Assembly (NCBI GenBank): GCA_021738725.1
Contig: JAIPBE010000029.1
Span: forward strand, 1-41,352
Direction: 5' to 3'
Source of the DNA: Saprospiraceae bacterium
Lineage (GTDB): Bacteria > Bacteroidota > Bacteroidia > Chitinophagales > Saprospiraceae
Length of the DNA stretch: 41,352 nucleotides
How positions within the stretch are numbered: position 1 is the first letter of the stretch; the number at the start of each line of letters is the position of its first letter. Of the stretch, positions 1-9,351 are shown in pieces. The notes beneath the pieces are model-generated. The model was not told the origin of the DNA and made no database searches. It saw only the letters and a program-made list of their open reading frames with translations. Made by a program: the position numbers and the translations under genes.

Positions 1-74
1 TCCAATAAGCCGCCACCCGAACTTTTAACCCTGTTCTAAATGGGTAGGGTTGTTTTGAAAATGGTACTGTTTTA

Positions 75-94
75 GGCTATAACCAATTGGTTAT
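75..94. repeat. GGCTATAAC boundary repeat merged with a 16-bp palindrome
   Basis: GGCTATAAC at 75-83 recurs exactly at 1701-1709, just after the ATPase gene. It runs into a perfect palindrome, ATAACCAATTGGTTAT, at 79-94. The recognisable ATPase reading frame begins at about this point, after an in-frame stop at 45-47. This suggests a recombination or cassette boundary rather than a normal promoter region. The function is inferred; only the repeat and the palindrome are seen directly. Confidence 0.45.
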
Positions 95-1682
95 CAATGC
101 CTATATTTGGGAAGTTAAAACGTTTTGGACAGCTGTGAGTAAACTTATTAAAAATAGAAATTGTATTAGCTGGTTGGATTGGCAAGTTAAAGGAGAACAG
201 TTTCTTGAAATATCCGATGACTGTCCATATTGTACATCTCCAACTTTAGATAAAAAGGAAGTTATAAAATTAGTATCAAAAGTATACGATAAAACTGTAA
301 TTAAGAATTTCAACGTGATTGTTGAAGCATTACAAAACCTTGGAGAATATTTTTCTGAAAATGCTAATCAAACTCTTAAGTCAATAACCGAAAAGCAAAC
401 TGCTTTAGAGGACTCTGAAATGAATTATATAGTTGTAGTTAAGCAACAAATCGATGATTTACTTTTAAAACTAAGAGCTCTTAAGAGTATTTCACCTTTA
501 AGTTTCAGCGAAGACGAAAGAGCAGAGGAGAAGTTAAAAGGATTAATTATAAATATTGACCTTTTTGATCGATTTAAGTCGGAAAAGACAAATGAAGTAA
601 TAACTTCATTAAATGATTCACTAAATACAGTGCTTGAAAAAGTTGGTTTGTTGCAAGGAGAAATTAATAAGCAGAAAGGATTAGTTAAAAAATTAATTCA
701 AAAATACGGAGAAAGAATTAATTCCTTTCTGACAAATGCAGGATATAAATATACTGTTGAAATATCGAATGAAGAATCGAAAGATTATAAGCTATTACTT
801 AGACATGTAGAGTCATCTGAAAAAATAAATAAAGGTGACCAATTTTTAAGTTTTGGAGAGAGAAATGCATTTTCGTTAGTTCTTTTTATGTATGAAGTGC
901 TCTATAAAAAGCCTGATTTAATTGTTCTTGACGACCCAATTTCTTCTTTTGATAAAAATAAAAAATATGCAATTATGCATATGTTGTTTAGAGGTAAGAG
1001 CGAAGATTGTCTTTTGAACAAAACCGTACTAATGCTCACACACGACTTAGACCCTGTGATTGATACAGTTAAGGTGCTTAAAGAATTCGGTAATTTGTCG
1101 GAATCAAAATTTCTAACAACAAAAGACGGGATACTTAACGAAACTGACATTAAAAAGCACAACTTAATGTCATTCGCTCAAATTTGCAACAAAATGATTA
1201 AATCAAATGAAGATGAATTAATTAAATTAATTTATCTAAGACGGCATTATGAAATAATCGATGATTTGGGAAATGAATATGAAGTTCTTTCTAATTTATT
1301 TCACAAAAGGAACAAAGAAGATTGTACTGACCACAGAAGAGAAATTGGTAATGATGCTTTAAATGAGCAAGATTTCGATTCAGGGCAGAATAAGATTAAA
1401 GAAAAGATTCCAACTTTTAATTATCAAGTATCTTTATCGAATATAAGGAATCAAGGATTTTTAAAGAACTTATTTGACAGCGCACAAAATAATTATACCA
1501 AGTTAAATCTCTTTAGATTGTTGTACGATGAAAATATAGACCAGGTGCCAAGTGTATTACGTAAATTCATCAATGAAACATATCATATTGAAAATGAATT
1601 AATATGCCAATTAGACCCAAATGAATATGATTTGATTCCACATTTTATAATTGACGAATGTAATAATTATGTATCGCAATAA
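87..1682 (+). CDS. N-terminally truncated AAA/SMC-like ATPase (AAA_13, RloC/PrrC-like)
   Basis: This 531-residue frame carries the C-terminal half of an ABC/SMC-type ATPase. A CxxC pair (C46, C49, in DCPYC) sits where AAA_13-family proteins have their zinc-knuckle motif. A Lys/Glu-rich helical region follows, then an ABC-signature-like SFGERNA (about 253-259), Walker B LIVLDDP (about 277-283) and a switch histidine in LMLTHDLD (about 314-321). No Walker A P-loop is present, although family members normally carry one in about 200 residues upstream of the CxxC. The frame is closed upstream by a stop at 45-47 and could start at TTG 87, so the gene is probably a 5'-deleted remnant. RloC and PrrC relatives are anticodon nucleases or phage-defence ATPases, but no nuclease motif is assigned here. 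The gene is visibly much more AT-rich than the rest of the window, which suggests horizontal transfer. Confidence 0.6.
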   Translation: MVINAYIWEVKTFWTAVSKLIKNRNCISWLDWQVKGEQFLEISDDCPYCTSPTLDKKEVIKLVSKVYDKTVIKNFNVIVEALQNLGEYFSENANQTLKSITEKQTALEDSEMNYIVVVKQQIDDLLLKLRALKSISPLSFSEDERAEEKLKGLIINIDLFDRFKSEKTNEVITSLNDSLNTVLEKVGLLQGEINKQKGLVKKLIQKYGERINSFLTNAGYKYTVEISNEESKDYKLLLRHVESSEKINKGDQFLSFGERNAFSLVLFMYEVLYKKPDLIVLDDPISSFDKNKKYAIMHMLFRGKSEDCLLNKTVLMLTHDLDPVIDTVKVLKEFGNLSESKFLTTKDGILNETDIKKHNLMSFAQICNKMIKSNEDELIKLIYLRRHYEIIDDLGNEYEVLSNLFHKRNKEDCTDHRREIGNDALNEQDFDSGQNKIKEKIPTFNYQVSLSNIRNQGFLKNLFDSAQNNYTKLNLFRLLYDENIDQVPSVLRKFINETYHIENELICQLDPNEYDLIPHFIIDECNNYVSQ

Positions 1683-1984
1683 CAGGAGAAAAAAAACACT
1701 GGCTATAACAAGGGCTCATACGACATAGGGGTTTTAATGGTATGCCATGTGCAATGCCCGCAGGCAAGTTTTGTAAGTTATAATAAATTAGTAGTCACGC
1801 AATCCCCAACGTTGCATAGCCCCAACCGTTACCGGGGTAAGCCGCAGTCTAGGCTTGTTGGCGATCCCTCCAGAATGTGGCATTTTACTGAATCCAGGTG
1901 ATCAGGTTTATACAACCATTTCAGTGTCGGCATCTCCAAAACATTTAGGGAGCAGAAGGAATGAGATGTTCTGTCCCCTTTTTC
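1683..1984. other. Intergenic region with attC-like imperfect inverted repeat (about 1701-1822)
   Basis: No gene is seen in this 302-bp gap. GGCTATAAC at 1701-1709 is mirrored by GTTGCATAGCC at 1811-1821, giving an imperfect inverted repeat of about 120 bp. The arms carry AAC and GTT cores of the kind seen in integron attC sites. The same GGCTATAAC lies at 75-83, so the AT-rich ATPase is bounded like a gene cassette. The region from about 1850 to 1984 shows nothing recognisable apart from the 3' flank of the minus-strand acyltransferase gene. Confidence 0.35.
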
Positions 1985-4489
1985 CTATTTGAGAATTTCC
2001 TTTAGCGCCGGTGCGAGTTTGTCCGCGATCAACTGGTGGCCTAGAATGTTCGGATGATTATCTCCGGGAGCAATTTCTACTTCCTCTTGTTTATAGTCCT
2101 TGAAGACATTCTCCAGATTGATACAATCGAAGCCAGCCTGGGTGGCCCACCGGAGTGCATCCTCATATTTCGGCTCGACACTCTGGCGGTGATTGACACT
2201 GGGAATATTGACCCAAATGACTTTAATGTTGTTTTCCTGGCATATTTTAGCAATGCGTGCATATGACCAGGTGAAAATTTCCTCCATGTAGGGAGCCAGC
2301 TTTTTCTTGATTTCCACACGACCCATATCCGGCGTCAATCCTTCTTTCTCCATGATCACATTCATCTCCTCATAGGGGAAGGATTGCACTTTACGTCGGA
2401 TGGTCACCTTGCTGAACACATTCATGATGGCATCCCATTCCCGATCGTGATTGAAAAAGACAACGTAATCCGGCTTGAAAGGCAGCACGTTCTTTTCCAG
2501 GTTGTACAGGTTTTGAATCAGACTTCTTGCGCCGACGGAAAAGTTCAAAATTTCATAGGCTTGTCCTGAATTCTTATTTTTTTCATTCAGTTTTTCTTCC
2601 ACCAGGTTTTCAAATACCTGTTCATTCTTGACGCCGCTCCCCATTTCGATGGACCCGCCAATAAACACCAGTCGGGTTGTATTCGGTGGAGGCAGAAGGG
2701 TATATTCTTTGTCGCGTATTCCCCATTGATTGGTGGTGAGTAAGGCCCCTTTGAAAGTCGTACTGGAGGAGGGAATGAGTTCCTTCATCAGGATATCCTG
2801 CGTACTTCTGATAATCTCTGCATCCTCGATCTTTACCCAGTCTGCAGGTTGTTTATTTTGGACTTGCCACAAGGGGCTTGAAAAATTATTAGCAGTGAGG
2901 ATCTCATCATAATAACCCTGGAATTGAGTGGATTGATCGTCTTTATTCAGGGTCGCCATCAACACGGGTGCCATCACAAAACCGGTCTTGTTTTCTACAT
3001 AATTTGCCCCCGTTGCAGAACCCAGGATGATCAGGAAGAGGAGGAACAGAAAATTTGAATACGGATTGAACCGTTCTGCCCTTTCCTCTACTTTGATGAG
3101 CGTGGAATCTGTTTTGTGATAGTAGTAATGAAAAACAGCTCCCAGGCCTATGATCGCCCCGGCTATCCCCAAAAGGATCATGATATCTTGAAAGGAGGCC
3201 GTTCGTGCGATGCCCAGGGTGCTGAAATACAGCGAAAGAGAGGGACTGACCCACAGCGACCACAAGAAAGCAATGGTGAGAAATGTCCCAGTGATCTTCA
3301 GTGCCCCAGAAAAGGCAACCACCCACGGGTTTTTTGAAGGATGGGTTTTCCGCAGGATTTTGATCAGGGCGGAGGATGCCACCAGAATCCCGAAGATCAT
3401 CCAGAAGGCAACATCGTTGGACCGGAAACTGAATTGGCCCAATACCCAAAACCATTGGTAGGAGTGCAAGAGCCAGTTGATGGCAAATACGATCAACGTG
3501 GTGATGACCACACTGGTGGTCACGCCCCAATGTTTGATCTTGAAATAGATCGGGTAGTAGAAGATCTTTTGAATGAAATCCTTCCAATAGACGTGTATCC
3601 GTTGCCAGTAGTCTTCAAAACCGGTGGCCAGGAAATAGTTATTGAACACTTCGGGTAAGTTGAATCCAAAGAGACACAGGATACCGATGGCAAAATGAAA
3701 GATACCCGACAGCCGCAGGATCAACACATAGGAGAGGATGATATAGTGGAGGAGGGTGAAGATATTGTCCACATCCTGGATGGATGGAAGGGCATAGGTA
3801 TAGATCAGTCTATAGAGCAACAGATGGAAAATACCCCGGGCCATCAATCTGGTTCCTCTGAGGTAAATGCTGCTTTCCTCCTGATTGTAATAGGTCCTTT
3901 TAAAGGTTTGAAAGTCGACTACCGGGAAGATCGGAAACACGAGATTGGGCAGGAGAAAAAAGTAGGCCAGTCGTGTGATGAGTGGGGTAGGTGTCTTTTC
4001 ATACTTCAGTTCGTAGAGATAGATGATCATCCGGAACATGAAGAGGCTGGCCACAATAGTGACCACATTGGAGGGCGCCCATTGGGGAATTTGTCCTGAT
4101 TTGAACAGGGCCAGGATCACGCCCGCTCCCAGGACGAGCAGTTGCCGTACACCAGTCCCAACGGGCAGATAGGTGATCCCGATCATGGCCATGGCAATGC
4201 CGACCAGGATCAAACCATCCATGAACCCAAACAGGATCAGAGCGGATAGAACAGTCAGCAGGACGAAGAAGGTCATTCGATATGACCTGGGGAGCAGACT
4301 GTGGATGACAAATCCACCAACCACTATAGGCATCAGCTGCTCCAGGGCCAGTTGGTCTTCCAGATGAAAGAAGGATACCACAGCCCATGCCATCAAGGTA
4401 AGGATGAGGGCAAATACAGCGTTTCCACGGGTTTCTTGACCCTGCCAGAGAGTAGCTTGTTCCAATTGGATAGGTTTCAGGGTCTTCAA
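1985..4489 (-). CDS. MBOAT-family O-acyltransferase fused to an SGNH hydrolase-like domain
   Basis: This 834-residue protein probably transfers an acyl (likely acetyl) group to a surface polysaccharide. Residues 1 to about 490 are strongly hydrophobic, with many membrane segments in the MBOAT pattern. The presumed catalytic histidine is His342 in NWLLHSYQWF. After a last membrane helix near residue 490 comes an extracytoplasmic domain with SGNH/GDSL features: FIGGSIEMG (Ser613) and a C-terminal DNHPNILGH (Asp810, His812). In alginate acetylation, AlgI (MBOAT) and AlgJ/AlgX (SGNH) are separate proteins. Here one chain could pass the acyl group across the membrane and on to the glycan. The gene is divergent from the ABC exporter 251 bp away, which fits a role in decorating the exported glycan. 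The substrate is inferred only. Confidence 0.8.
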   Translation of the reverse strand: MKTLKPIQLEQATLWQGQETRGNAVFALILTLMAWAVVSFFHLEDQLALEQLMPIVVGGFVIHSLLPRSYRMTFFVLLTVLSALILFGFMDGLILVGIAMAMIGITYLPVGTGVRQLLVLGAGVILALFKSGQIPQWAPSNVVTIVASLFMFRMIIYLYELKYEKTPTPLITRLAYFFLLPNLVFPIFPVVDFQTFKRTYYNQEESSIYLRGTRLMARGIFHLLLYRLIYTYALPSIQDVDNIFTLLHYIILSYVLILRLSGIFHFAIGILCLFGFNLPEVFNNYFLATGFEDYWQRIHVYWKDFIQKIFYYPIYFKIKHWGVTTSVVITTLIVFAINWLLHSYQWFWVLGQFSFRSNDVAFWMIFGILVASSALIKILRKTHPSKNPWVVAFSGALKITGTFLTIAFLWSLWVSPSLSLYFSTLGIARTASFQDIMILLGIAGAIIGLGAVFHYYYHKTDSTLIKVEERAERFNPYSNFLFLLFLIILGSATGANYVENKTGFVMAPVLMATLNKDDQSTQFQGYYDEILTANNFSSPLWQVQNKQPADWVKIEDAEIIRSTQDILMKELIPSSSTTFKGALLTTNQWGIRDKEYTLLPPPNTTRLVFIGGSIEMGSGVKNEQVFENLVEEKLNEKNKNSGQAYEILNFSVGARSLIQNLYNLEKNVLPFKPDYVVFFNHDREWDAIMNVFSKVTIRRKVQSFPYEEMNVIMEKEGLTPDMGRVEIKKKLAPYMEEIFTWSYARIAKICQENNIKVIWVNIPSVNHRQSVEPKYEDALRWATQAGFDCINLENVFKDYKQEEVEIAPGDNHPNILGHQLIADKLAPALKEILK

Positions 4490-4740
4490 AAGGTTTTCTT
4501 AGGTGGATGTATACAGAGGGTGTAATACGTAAAACAGGCAGTTATGTTGCGCTTCAATAGGGTCCGAATCCTGTTGGAAAGACATGTTTTGACGCAACCT
4601 CAGGCACACTATCTCGTACACAGACGTTGGAAAGATGATGAATCGCCACGAATGGCGGATTGATCAGTGATAACAGCCCTGATGAATGGGAACTTGTAAG
4701 TATTTATAACTTTAAGATTCTGAGTTAATTAGCATATAAA

Positions 4741-5598
4741 ATGCGAAGAAGCAAGGTACAGATCGGGAATGTCAACTATGACTATGGAAATGTCTTCCAG
4801 GGATGGGGCCATGTCATGCGAAACTTGCGGGAGTACCGGTTCTTTATCCAGCAATTACTGCGGATTTACCTCCTGGCACCGTTCAAGAAGTCATTGATCG
4901 GGGCGATGTGGCTCTTTATTTTCCCCTTGTTGACGGTGATCATCTGGATCTTCCTGCATGGCGCCGGAATCGTAGACCCCGGCGAGACAGGCGTGCCATA
5001 TCCGGTTTTCGTCCTCCTCGGAACCACCATCTGGAGTTTATTTATCAACATTTACAAATCCAGCAGTCAGATCATTGTAGACAGTGGATCCCTGCTGGTG
5101 ATGAACAAGTTCCCCTATGAAACATTGATCGTAGGGAGATTGCTGGAAAACATCATCACCTTCTCCATACCCCTCGTCATTAATATTGTTGTGCTGCTGT
5201 TCTTCGGGATCAAGTTTACCTGGTTGAGTCTGCTCTTCCCGCTGACCCTGATCCCTATTCTGCTCTTTGGATTAACCATCGGCTTGTTTGTCGCTCTGCT
5301 TCGTGTGGTCGCGGTAGACCTCTGCAACGTAGTGGATGAAGGCATGAAAGTATTAATGTATCTGACACCCATCGTCTATGCGCCCAAGATCAAGATCGGT
5401 TGGTTGACCCACATCATTGATTATAATCCGCTCACCTATCTCGTGGGACTGCCAAGGGACATACTAGCACAGGGCGAGATCTATGAACCGACGAAATACC
5501 TGATCTGCACGGCCGTTGTTTTCATCGCATGTCCGTTAATGATCAGATTTTATCTCTATACCAAACCACGAGTATTGGAACGGTTGATCAACAATTGA
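4741..5598 (+). CDS. ABC-2 type polysaccharide exporter permease (Wzm-like)
   Basis: The 285-residue protein has six evident hydrophobic segments after a cytoplasmic N-terminus. It includes the ABC-2 signature region LLAPFKKSLIGAMWLF followed by membrane segments, and ends in a C-terminal helix near the FYLYTKPRVLE tail. The length is typical for Wzm/TagG-like permeases that export lipid-linked or free polysaccharide. The ATG at 4741 directly follows an AT-rich spacer and is the only reasonable start. The ATPase gene follows 44 bp downstream, so the two form one exporter. The sulfotransferases downstream suggest that a sulfated glycan is the cargo, but this is inferred from context only. Confidence 0.85.
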   Translation: MRRSKVQIGNVNYDYGNVFQGWGHVMRNLREYRFFIQQLLRIYLLAPFKKSLIGAMWLFIFPLLTVIIWIFLHGAGIVDPGETGVPYPVFVLLGTTIWSLFINIYKSSSQIIVDSGSLLVMNKFPYETLIVGRLLENIITFSIPLVINIVVLLFFGIKFTWLSLLFPLTLIPILLFGLTIGLFVALLRVVAVDLCNVVDEGMKVLMYLTPIVYAPKIKIGWLTHIIDYNPLTYLVGLPRDILAQGEIYEPTKYLICTAVVFIACPLMIRFYLYTKPRVLERLINN

Positions 5599-5642
5599 TC
5601 CACTCGTATAAACCATTTAACCTCATTCCAGATTCCACACAT

Positions 5643-6485
5643 ATGCAGGCCAGCGCACCCGAAACCTTGCTTACGATCCGAGATCTGCACAAGAAATTCT
5701 GCAAGGATATCCGGTACAATCTGATGCATGGAACACGGGATATGGTCGAACAGGCTTTTGGCCTGGAATCCGATTATATGACCTTGCGTAAAAAGGAATT
5801 CTGGTCTTTGAGTGGAATTGATCTGGATGTGAAGGAGGGTGATATCCTGGCTGTCATCGGAGCTAATGGCAGTGGAAAAACCACTCTCATGCGGTTGATC
5901 TCCGGTATTTATCCCATTCAGAAAGGGGATATGAATTTTTCACCGCAGACACGGGTCACGCCGATCTTTGCTTTGCGTTCGGGTATGCATCCGTTGTTTA
6001 CCGGTCGGGAAAATATCAATATCAAAGGGGCCATGTACGGCATGACCAAAGAGCAGATCGATGAAAAAATGGACTTCATCGTGGAGTTTTCCGATCTGGG
6101 CGATTTTCTGGATATGCCGTTGGGCAATTATTCATCCGGGATGAAGGCCAGATTAGCATATACGGTGGCCATTGCTACGGACCCCAATATATTTATCATC
6201 GACGAAGCACTGGCAGTGGGTGACTCTATGTTCAAGGCCAAATGTTTTGATCATTTGCAAGAGTTTGTCAAGCAACCGAAGCGAGCAGTGATCTTTGTTT
6301 CCAATCATATTCATAAAGTTTTACGATTGGCCAATCGGGTGGCTATCCTTGACAAAGGTGTCAAGATCTTTGAATCATCGGACATCCCCGAATCGGTTGA
6401 TTATTATATGAATAATTGCCTGGGTCGGTTAGATCAAAAATCCAGGGAACATATGTTGGAACGTGTGAAATTCTATGAGCTATAA
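5643..6485 (+). CDS. ABC exporter ATP-binding protein (Wzt/TagH-like)
   Basis: This ATPase partners the permease just upstream. The motifs are complete: Walker A GANGSGKTT (about 73-81), signature SSGMKAR (about 163), Walker B FIIDEA with D187-E188, and a switch histidine in VSNHIHKV. The N-terminal extension before the first strand (TLLTIRDLHKKF) and the short tail after the nucleotide-binding domain match the Wzt/TagH group. There is no large C-terminal carbohydrate-binding domain such as O9a Wzt has. I chose ATG 5643. The frame is open from ATG 5529, but that would overlap the permease by 70 bases and add an unconserved-looking leader. The next gene starts 6 bp after the stop. Confidence 0.85.
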   Translation: MQASAPETLLTIRDLHKKFCKDIRYNLMHGTRDMVEQAFGLESDYMTLRKKEFWSLSGIDLDVKEGDILAVIGANGSGKTTLMRLISGIYPIQKGDMNFSPQTRVTPIFALRSGMHPLFTGRENINIKGAMYGMTKEQIDEKMDFIVEFSDLGDFLDMPLGNYSSGMKARLAYTVAIATDPNIFIIDEALAVGDSMFKAKCFDHLQEFVKQPKRAVIFVSNHIHKVLRLANRVAILDKGVKIFESSDIPESVDYYMNNCLGRLDQKSREHMLERVKFYEL

Positions 6486-6491
6486 TCGGAA

Positions 6492-7955
6492 ATGAATAAG
6501 TTGATCTGGTTGGCTTCTTTTCCAAGGTCGGGAAATACATTTGCGCGAAATGTGTTGTACCAATCCTATGGGTTGATGTCGACGGAAGTCAATCTGGAGT
6601 CACTCCAATATTCTTCTACTCATGAAGAGTATCCCGTTGTAAAAACGCATTTGCGTCCATGGCAAGTGCCGATTCGTGATGCTGAGCATGTGGTCGTCTA
6701 CCTGGTTCGTGATGGCCGGGATGCATTGGTTTCTATCGCTCATCATCGAACCAATATCGTTGCTCCAGGTAGTGATTTTTTGGAGAACCTGGAGGAAGCT
6801 TTTCGTGCAGAACAAGGAAGTTATTTTGGCGGATGGGGATTGAATGTGGCCGAATGGATGGCACGCGCAGATATCATCATTCGATTTGAGGACTTGATCC
6901 TGGATCCCATCGGTCAGCTGGAACGAATCCGCGATTTTGTGCAATTACCCGATCCTGAGAAAGAAGCCTTGCCGACGTTTTCCTCTCAACGATTCGGCAA
7001 TCCCAAATACGGCCCCCAGAAGGGTGAAAACCAGCTCTTTTTTCGAAAGGGAAAATCAAACGGGTGGAAGGATGAAATGCCCGATCATCTGGAAGAACGG
7101 TTTTGGCAAAAACATGGCCAGGTGATGGAGTCACTTGGATATCTGCGATCAGGCGAACGCACGCCCATACAGGATTCGGAAAGTATCCGGTCCAGGTCCG
7201 CAAATTTGATCCATCGTCAATCCGGAATCCGGACTGTGATCAAACAAAAAATACAGAGTTTTTTTACAAGAACGGCGGCTTCTCCAGGGCCCCAGTGGAA
7301 TATTCAACCGGAACTCATTTTCCTGGATACAGGTGTGGATCTGGACCAGCAATTCAAGCAGGCACTATCCAGTATATATCAAGCTCAGGAAATCGGGATA
7401 TTCAACTATCCTGGACAGGGTGTCGGCCAATGGACGGATGCGCAAGGTTTGCACCTCCCCCATCCGGAAACATGCAAGGTGGTTATATCGGATTGCTCAA
7501 GGCCTGAATTCCTGGCAAGGGTTCAACTGCAAGGTGAACCGAAATGGATCGCCTGGATCCGGGAACCGGTCCGTTTCATTGCGGAAGCCTGGGAACGGAG
7601 CAAAACAAATGCCGGGGTGCTTTCTATGAAGCATGAAGCTGAATGGCCAGAGGATTTCCGTCCGGAAATTGAAGCATATATTCAGACCTATGCAAACCGC
7701 AATCGGATGCACCGGGTGATCTCTTCTCAGAGCATCTATCTGGATGCTGTCGGTGACCTGGAAAATTTCCAGGCAGACCTGACCAGAATTGCCGACCTCC
7801 TGGGATGGTCACATGTACCGCAATCGGATCAAATAGTCCGGGAGCCCCATGAGCTGACGCAACTAGAATGGTTTTGTGCGAGCGTGAGGATCTATGACAA
7901 AAAGGATATTGAACTTTATAACGTTTGGAAGATATCCAGGAATGTAAACACATGA
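6492..7955 (+). CDS. Tandem sulfotransferase: intact N-terminal domain plus degenerate second domain
   Basis: Residues 1 to about 220 form a PAPS-dependent sulfotransferase domain. It has the 5'-phosphosulfate loop FPRSGNT (residues 10-16) and the 3'-phosphate site LVRDGRDALVS (R73 to S81). Residues from about 273 to 480 align by eye with the Sulfotransfer_2-type neighbours: WIREPV at 355-360, NRNRM at 402-406, LGW at 437-439 and a final ELYN. The second domain lacks the IPKTAGTS loop (LDTGVDLD at 278-285 lies there) and the serine that follows the REP motif. It therefore looks non-catalytic. A domain fusion of this kind may recognise substrate or dimerise, which is inference. The gene lies in the same operon as the exporter and overlaps the next gene by ATGA. 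Confidence 0.8.
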   Translation: MNKLIWLASFPRSGNTFARNVLYQSYGLMSTEVNLESLQYSSTHEEYPVVKTHLRPWQVPIRDAEHVVVYLVRDGRDALVSIAHHRTNIVAPGSDFLENLEEAFRAEQGSYFGGWGLNVAEWMARADIIIRFEDLILDPIGQLERIRDFVQLPDPEKEALPTFSSQRFGNPKYGPQKGENQLFFRKGKSNGWKDEMPDHLEERFWQKHGQVMESLGYLRSGERTPIQDSESIRSRSANLIHRQSGIRTVIKQKIQSFFTRTAASPGPQWNIQPELIFLDTGVDLDQQFKQALSSIYQAQEIGIFNYPGQGVGQWTDAQGLHLPHPETCKVVISDCSRPEFLARVQLQGEPKWIAWIREPVRFIAEAWERSKTNAGVLSMKHEAEWPEDFRPEIEAYIQTYANRNRMHRVISSQSIYLDAVGDLENFQADLTRIADLLGWSHVPQSDQIVREPHELTQLEWFCASVRIYDKKDIELYNVWKISRNVNT

Positions 7956-8674
7956 GCAGGATCCGACATCAGCTGGAGTTGATCTCCATTCATATCCCCA
8001 AGACAGCGGGAACCTCCTTTCAACAAATATTGGAAGCCCAATATCCAGGCAAGGCTTTGATGCGAATGGACTTTGAGTATGTGCGATTAGATGACACAGC
8101 TCCCGTTCTACGCGCAAAGAATAAAACGGATCAGGCCGTGTTGGATCAATTGGTTCAATCCGGAGAGATCCCTGCTTATGTGAAAGCCTTACACGGTCAT
8201 TTTACCTTGCCGGATATTCAACAATTTTTGTCTGCCTCATCCTCCGTCCGTCTGGTCACCTGGTTGAGACAACCCATCGAGCGGGTCATCTCCAATTACA
8301 ATTATCTCAATGAATTGTTGGAAGTGGAAATTCTGGATCGTCCCCGGGCGCAGCGCCTGGTCAAGCGATTAAAACGAACTATTTATGAATTTGCCTCACT
8401 TCCCGTAAATGCCGATAAATATCAGATCTATCTGGGAGGCCATCAGTTGGATGCATTTGACTTTGTCGGATTGACAGATCATTTCGATGAGGACATCATC
8501 CAATTGGCAAAGATGATGGATTGGCATGTGCCCCGGTCGGTACATGTGAATAAGACACCGCGAAAATCTTTCGGATTCAATACAACGGAACAAGAGGTGC
8601 TGGAAGAACTGTACCAACTGGATATTGACATTTATCAGGCAGCAGTGGAACGGAGGAAGGAAAGAGTCAAATAA
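7952..8674 (+). CDS. Sulfotransferase, Sulfotransfer_2-like
   Basis: The 240-residue protein has the P-loop HIPKTAGTS (about residues 14-22) and the second PAPS-binding motif VTWLRQPIERVISNY. It therefore probably transfers sulfate from PAPS to a carbohydrate. I chose ATG 7952 because it overlaps the previous stop as ATGA, which indicates translational coupling; the frame also opens at 7925. Around the P-loop the DNA is nearly identical to the gene at 11898-12593, indicating recent duplication or gene conversion. The acceptor is unknown. The exporter context suggests a cell-surface glycan. Confidence 0.82.
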   Translation: MSRIRHQLELISIHIPKTAGTSFQQILEAQYPGKALMRMDFEYVRLDDTAPVLRAKNKTDQAVLDQLVQSGEIPAYVKALHGHFTLPDIQQFLSASSSVRLVTWLRQPIERVISNYNYLNELLEVEILDRPRAQRLVKRLKRTIYEFASLPVNADKYQIYLGGHQLDAFDFVGLTDHFDEDIIQLAKMMDWHVPRSVHVNKTPRKSFGFNTTEQEVLEELYQLDIDIYQAAVERRKERVK

Positions 8675-8685
8675 ATGGGTCGTTC

Positions 8686-9351
8686 ATGCTGGACATAATT
8701 TTCATACATATTCATAAAACAGGGGGCAAATCCTTGTCTGCCATATTGCAGGAAGTATATGGCCGGAAAACGACATTTCGTCTGAATCAGAATGTGTTTC
8801 GTGGTTCCACTCCTGATGAGATTGATTTGCGTGAATTATTTCCTGATTCGACCAAAATCTTAAGCGGGCATTTGCCGTATCCATTTTTGCGCGAGATAGT
8901 CGAGCAGGACAATCCACGCCTGATCACCTGGTTGAGAGATCCGGTTGAACGCGTCCTCTCGAATTACTACTGGCGACTGAATCTGGATCGTTCGCACAAG
9001 TTGGAACAGACTGTGAAGCCGGGGAAGGACATAACCCTGGAGGAGTTTATTCATATACCTAAGAACCAGAATCGGATGTCCACTTTTTTGGAGGGATTGT
9101 CCTTGAAGGACCTTTATTTTCTGGGAATGATGGAAACGTATGACCGGGACCTGGAATCACTGGCACAGAAACTTGGCTGGAAAAAGGTACCCAGAATTCA
9201 TACGAATATCAACCCAACCTTTATCAAAGAACCTCGCCAGGTTTCCCCGGACTTGCGATCTGAGATGATCCGTCTTAATGCATTGGATATCGAACTATAT
9301 CAGGAGGCACTGTCATTGCAATTATCCATTAATCAATCGGTGTGGTCATGA
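8686..9351 (+). CDS. Sulfotransferase, Sulfotransfer_2-like
   Basis: The 221-residue protein has a variant 5'-phosphosulfate loop, FIHIHKTGGKS (residues 6-16), in which the usual proline is histidine. It also has the second PAPS site ITWLRDPVERVLSNYYW and the family's NQNRMSTFLEG segment. It lies 11 bp after the previous sulfotransferase, and its stop overlaps the next start (ATGA), so it belongs to the same operon. The sulfated acceptor is not evident from the sequence. Confidence 0.82.
   Translation: MLDIIFIHIHKTGGKSLSAILQEVYGRKTTFRLNQNVFRGSTPDEIDLRELFPDSTKILSGHLPYPFLREIVEQDNPRLITWLRDPVERVLSNYYWRLNLDRSHKLEQTVKPGKDITLEEFIHIPKNQNRMSTFLEGLSLKDLYFLGMMETYDRDLESLAQKLGWKKVPRIHTNINPTFIKEPRQVSPDLRSEMIRLNALDIELYQEALSLQLSINQSVWS

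Noticed and set aside
2943-3587. Minus-strand frame of 214 codons inside the acyltransferase gene
   Set aside because: It lies in another frame of a gene with a continuous, well-supported MBOAT/SGNH reading and shows no family motif.
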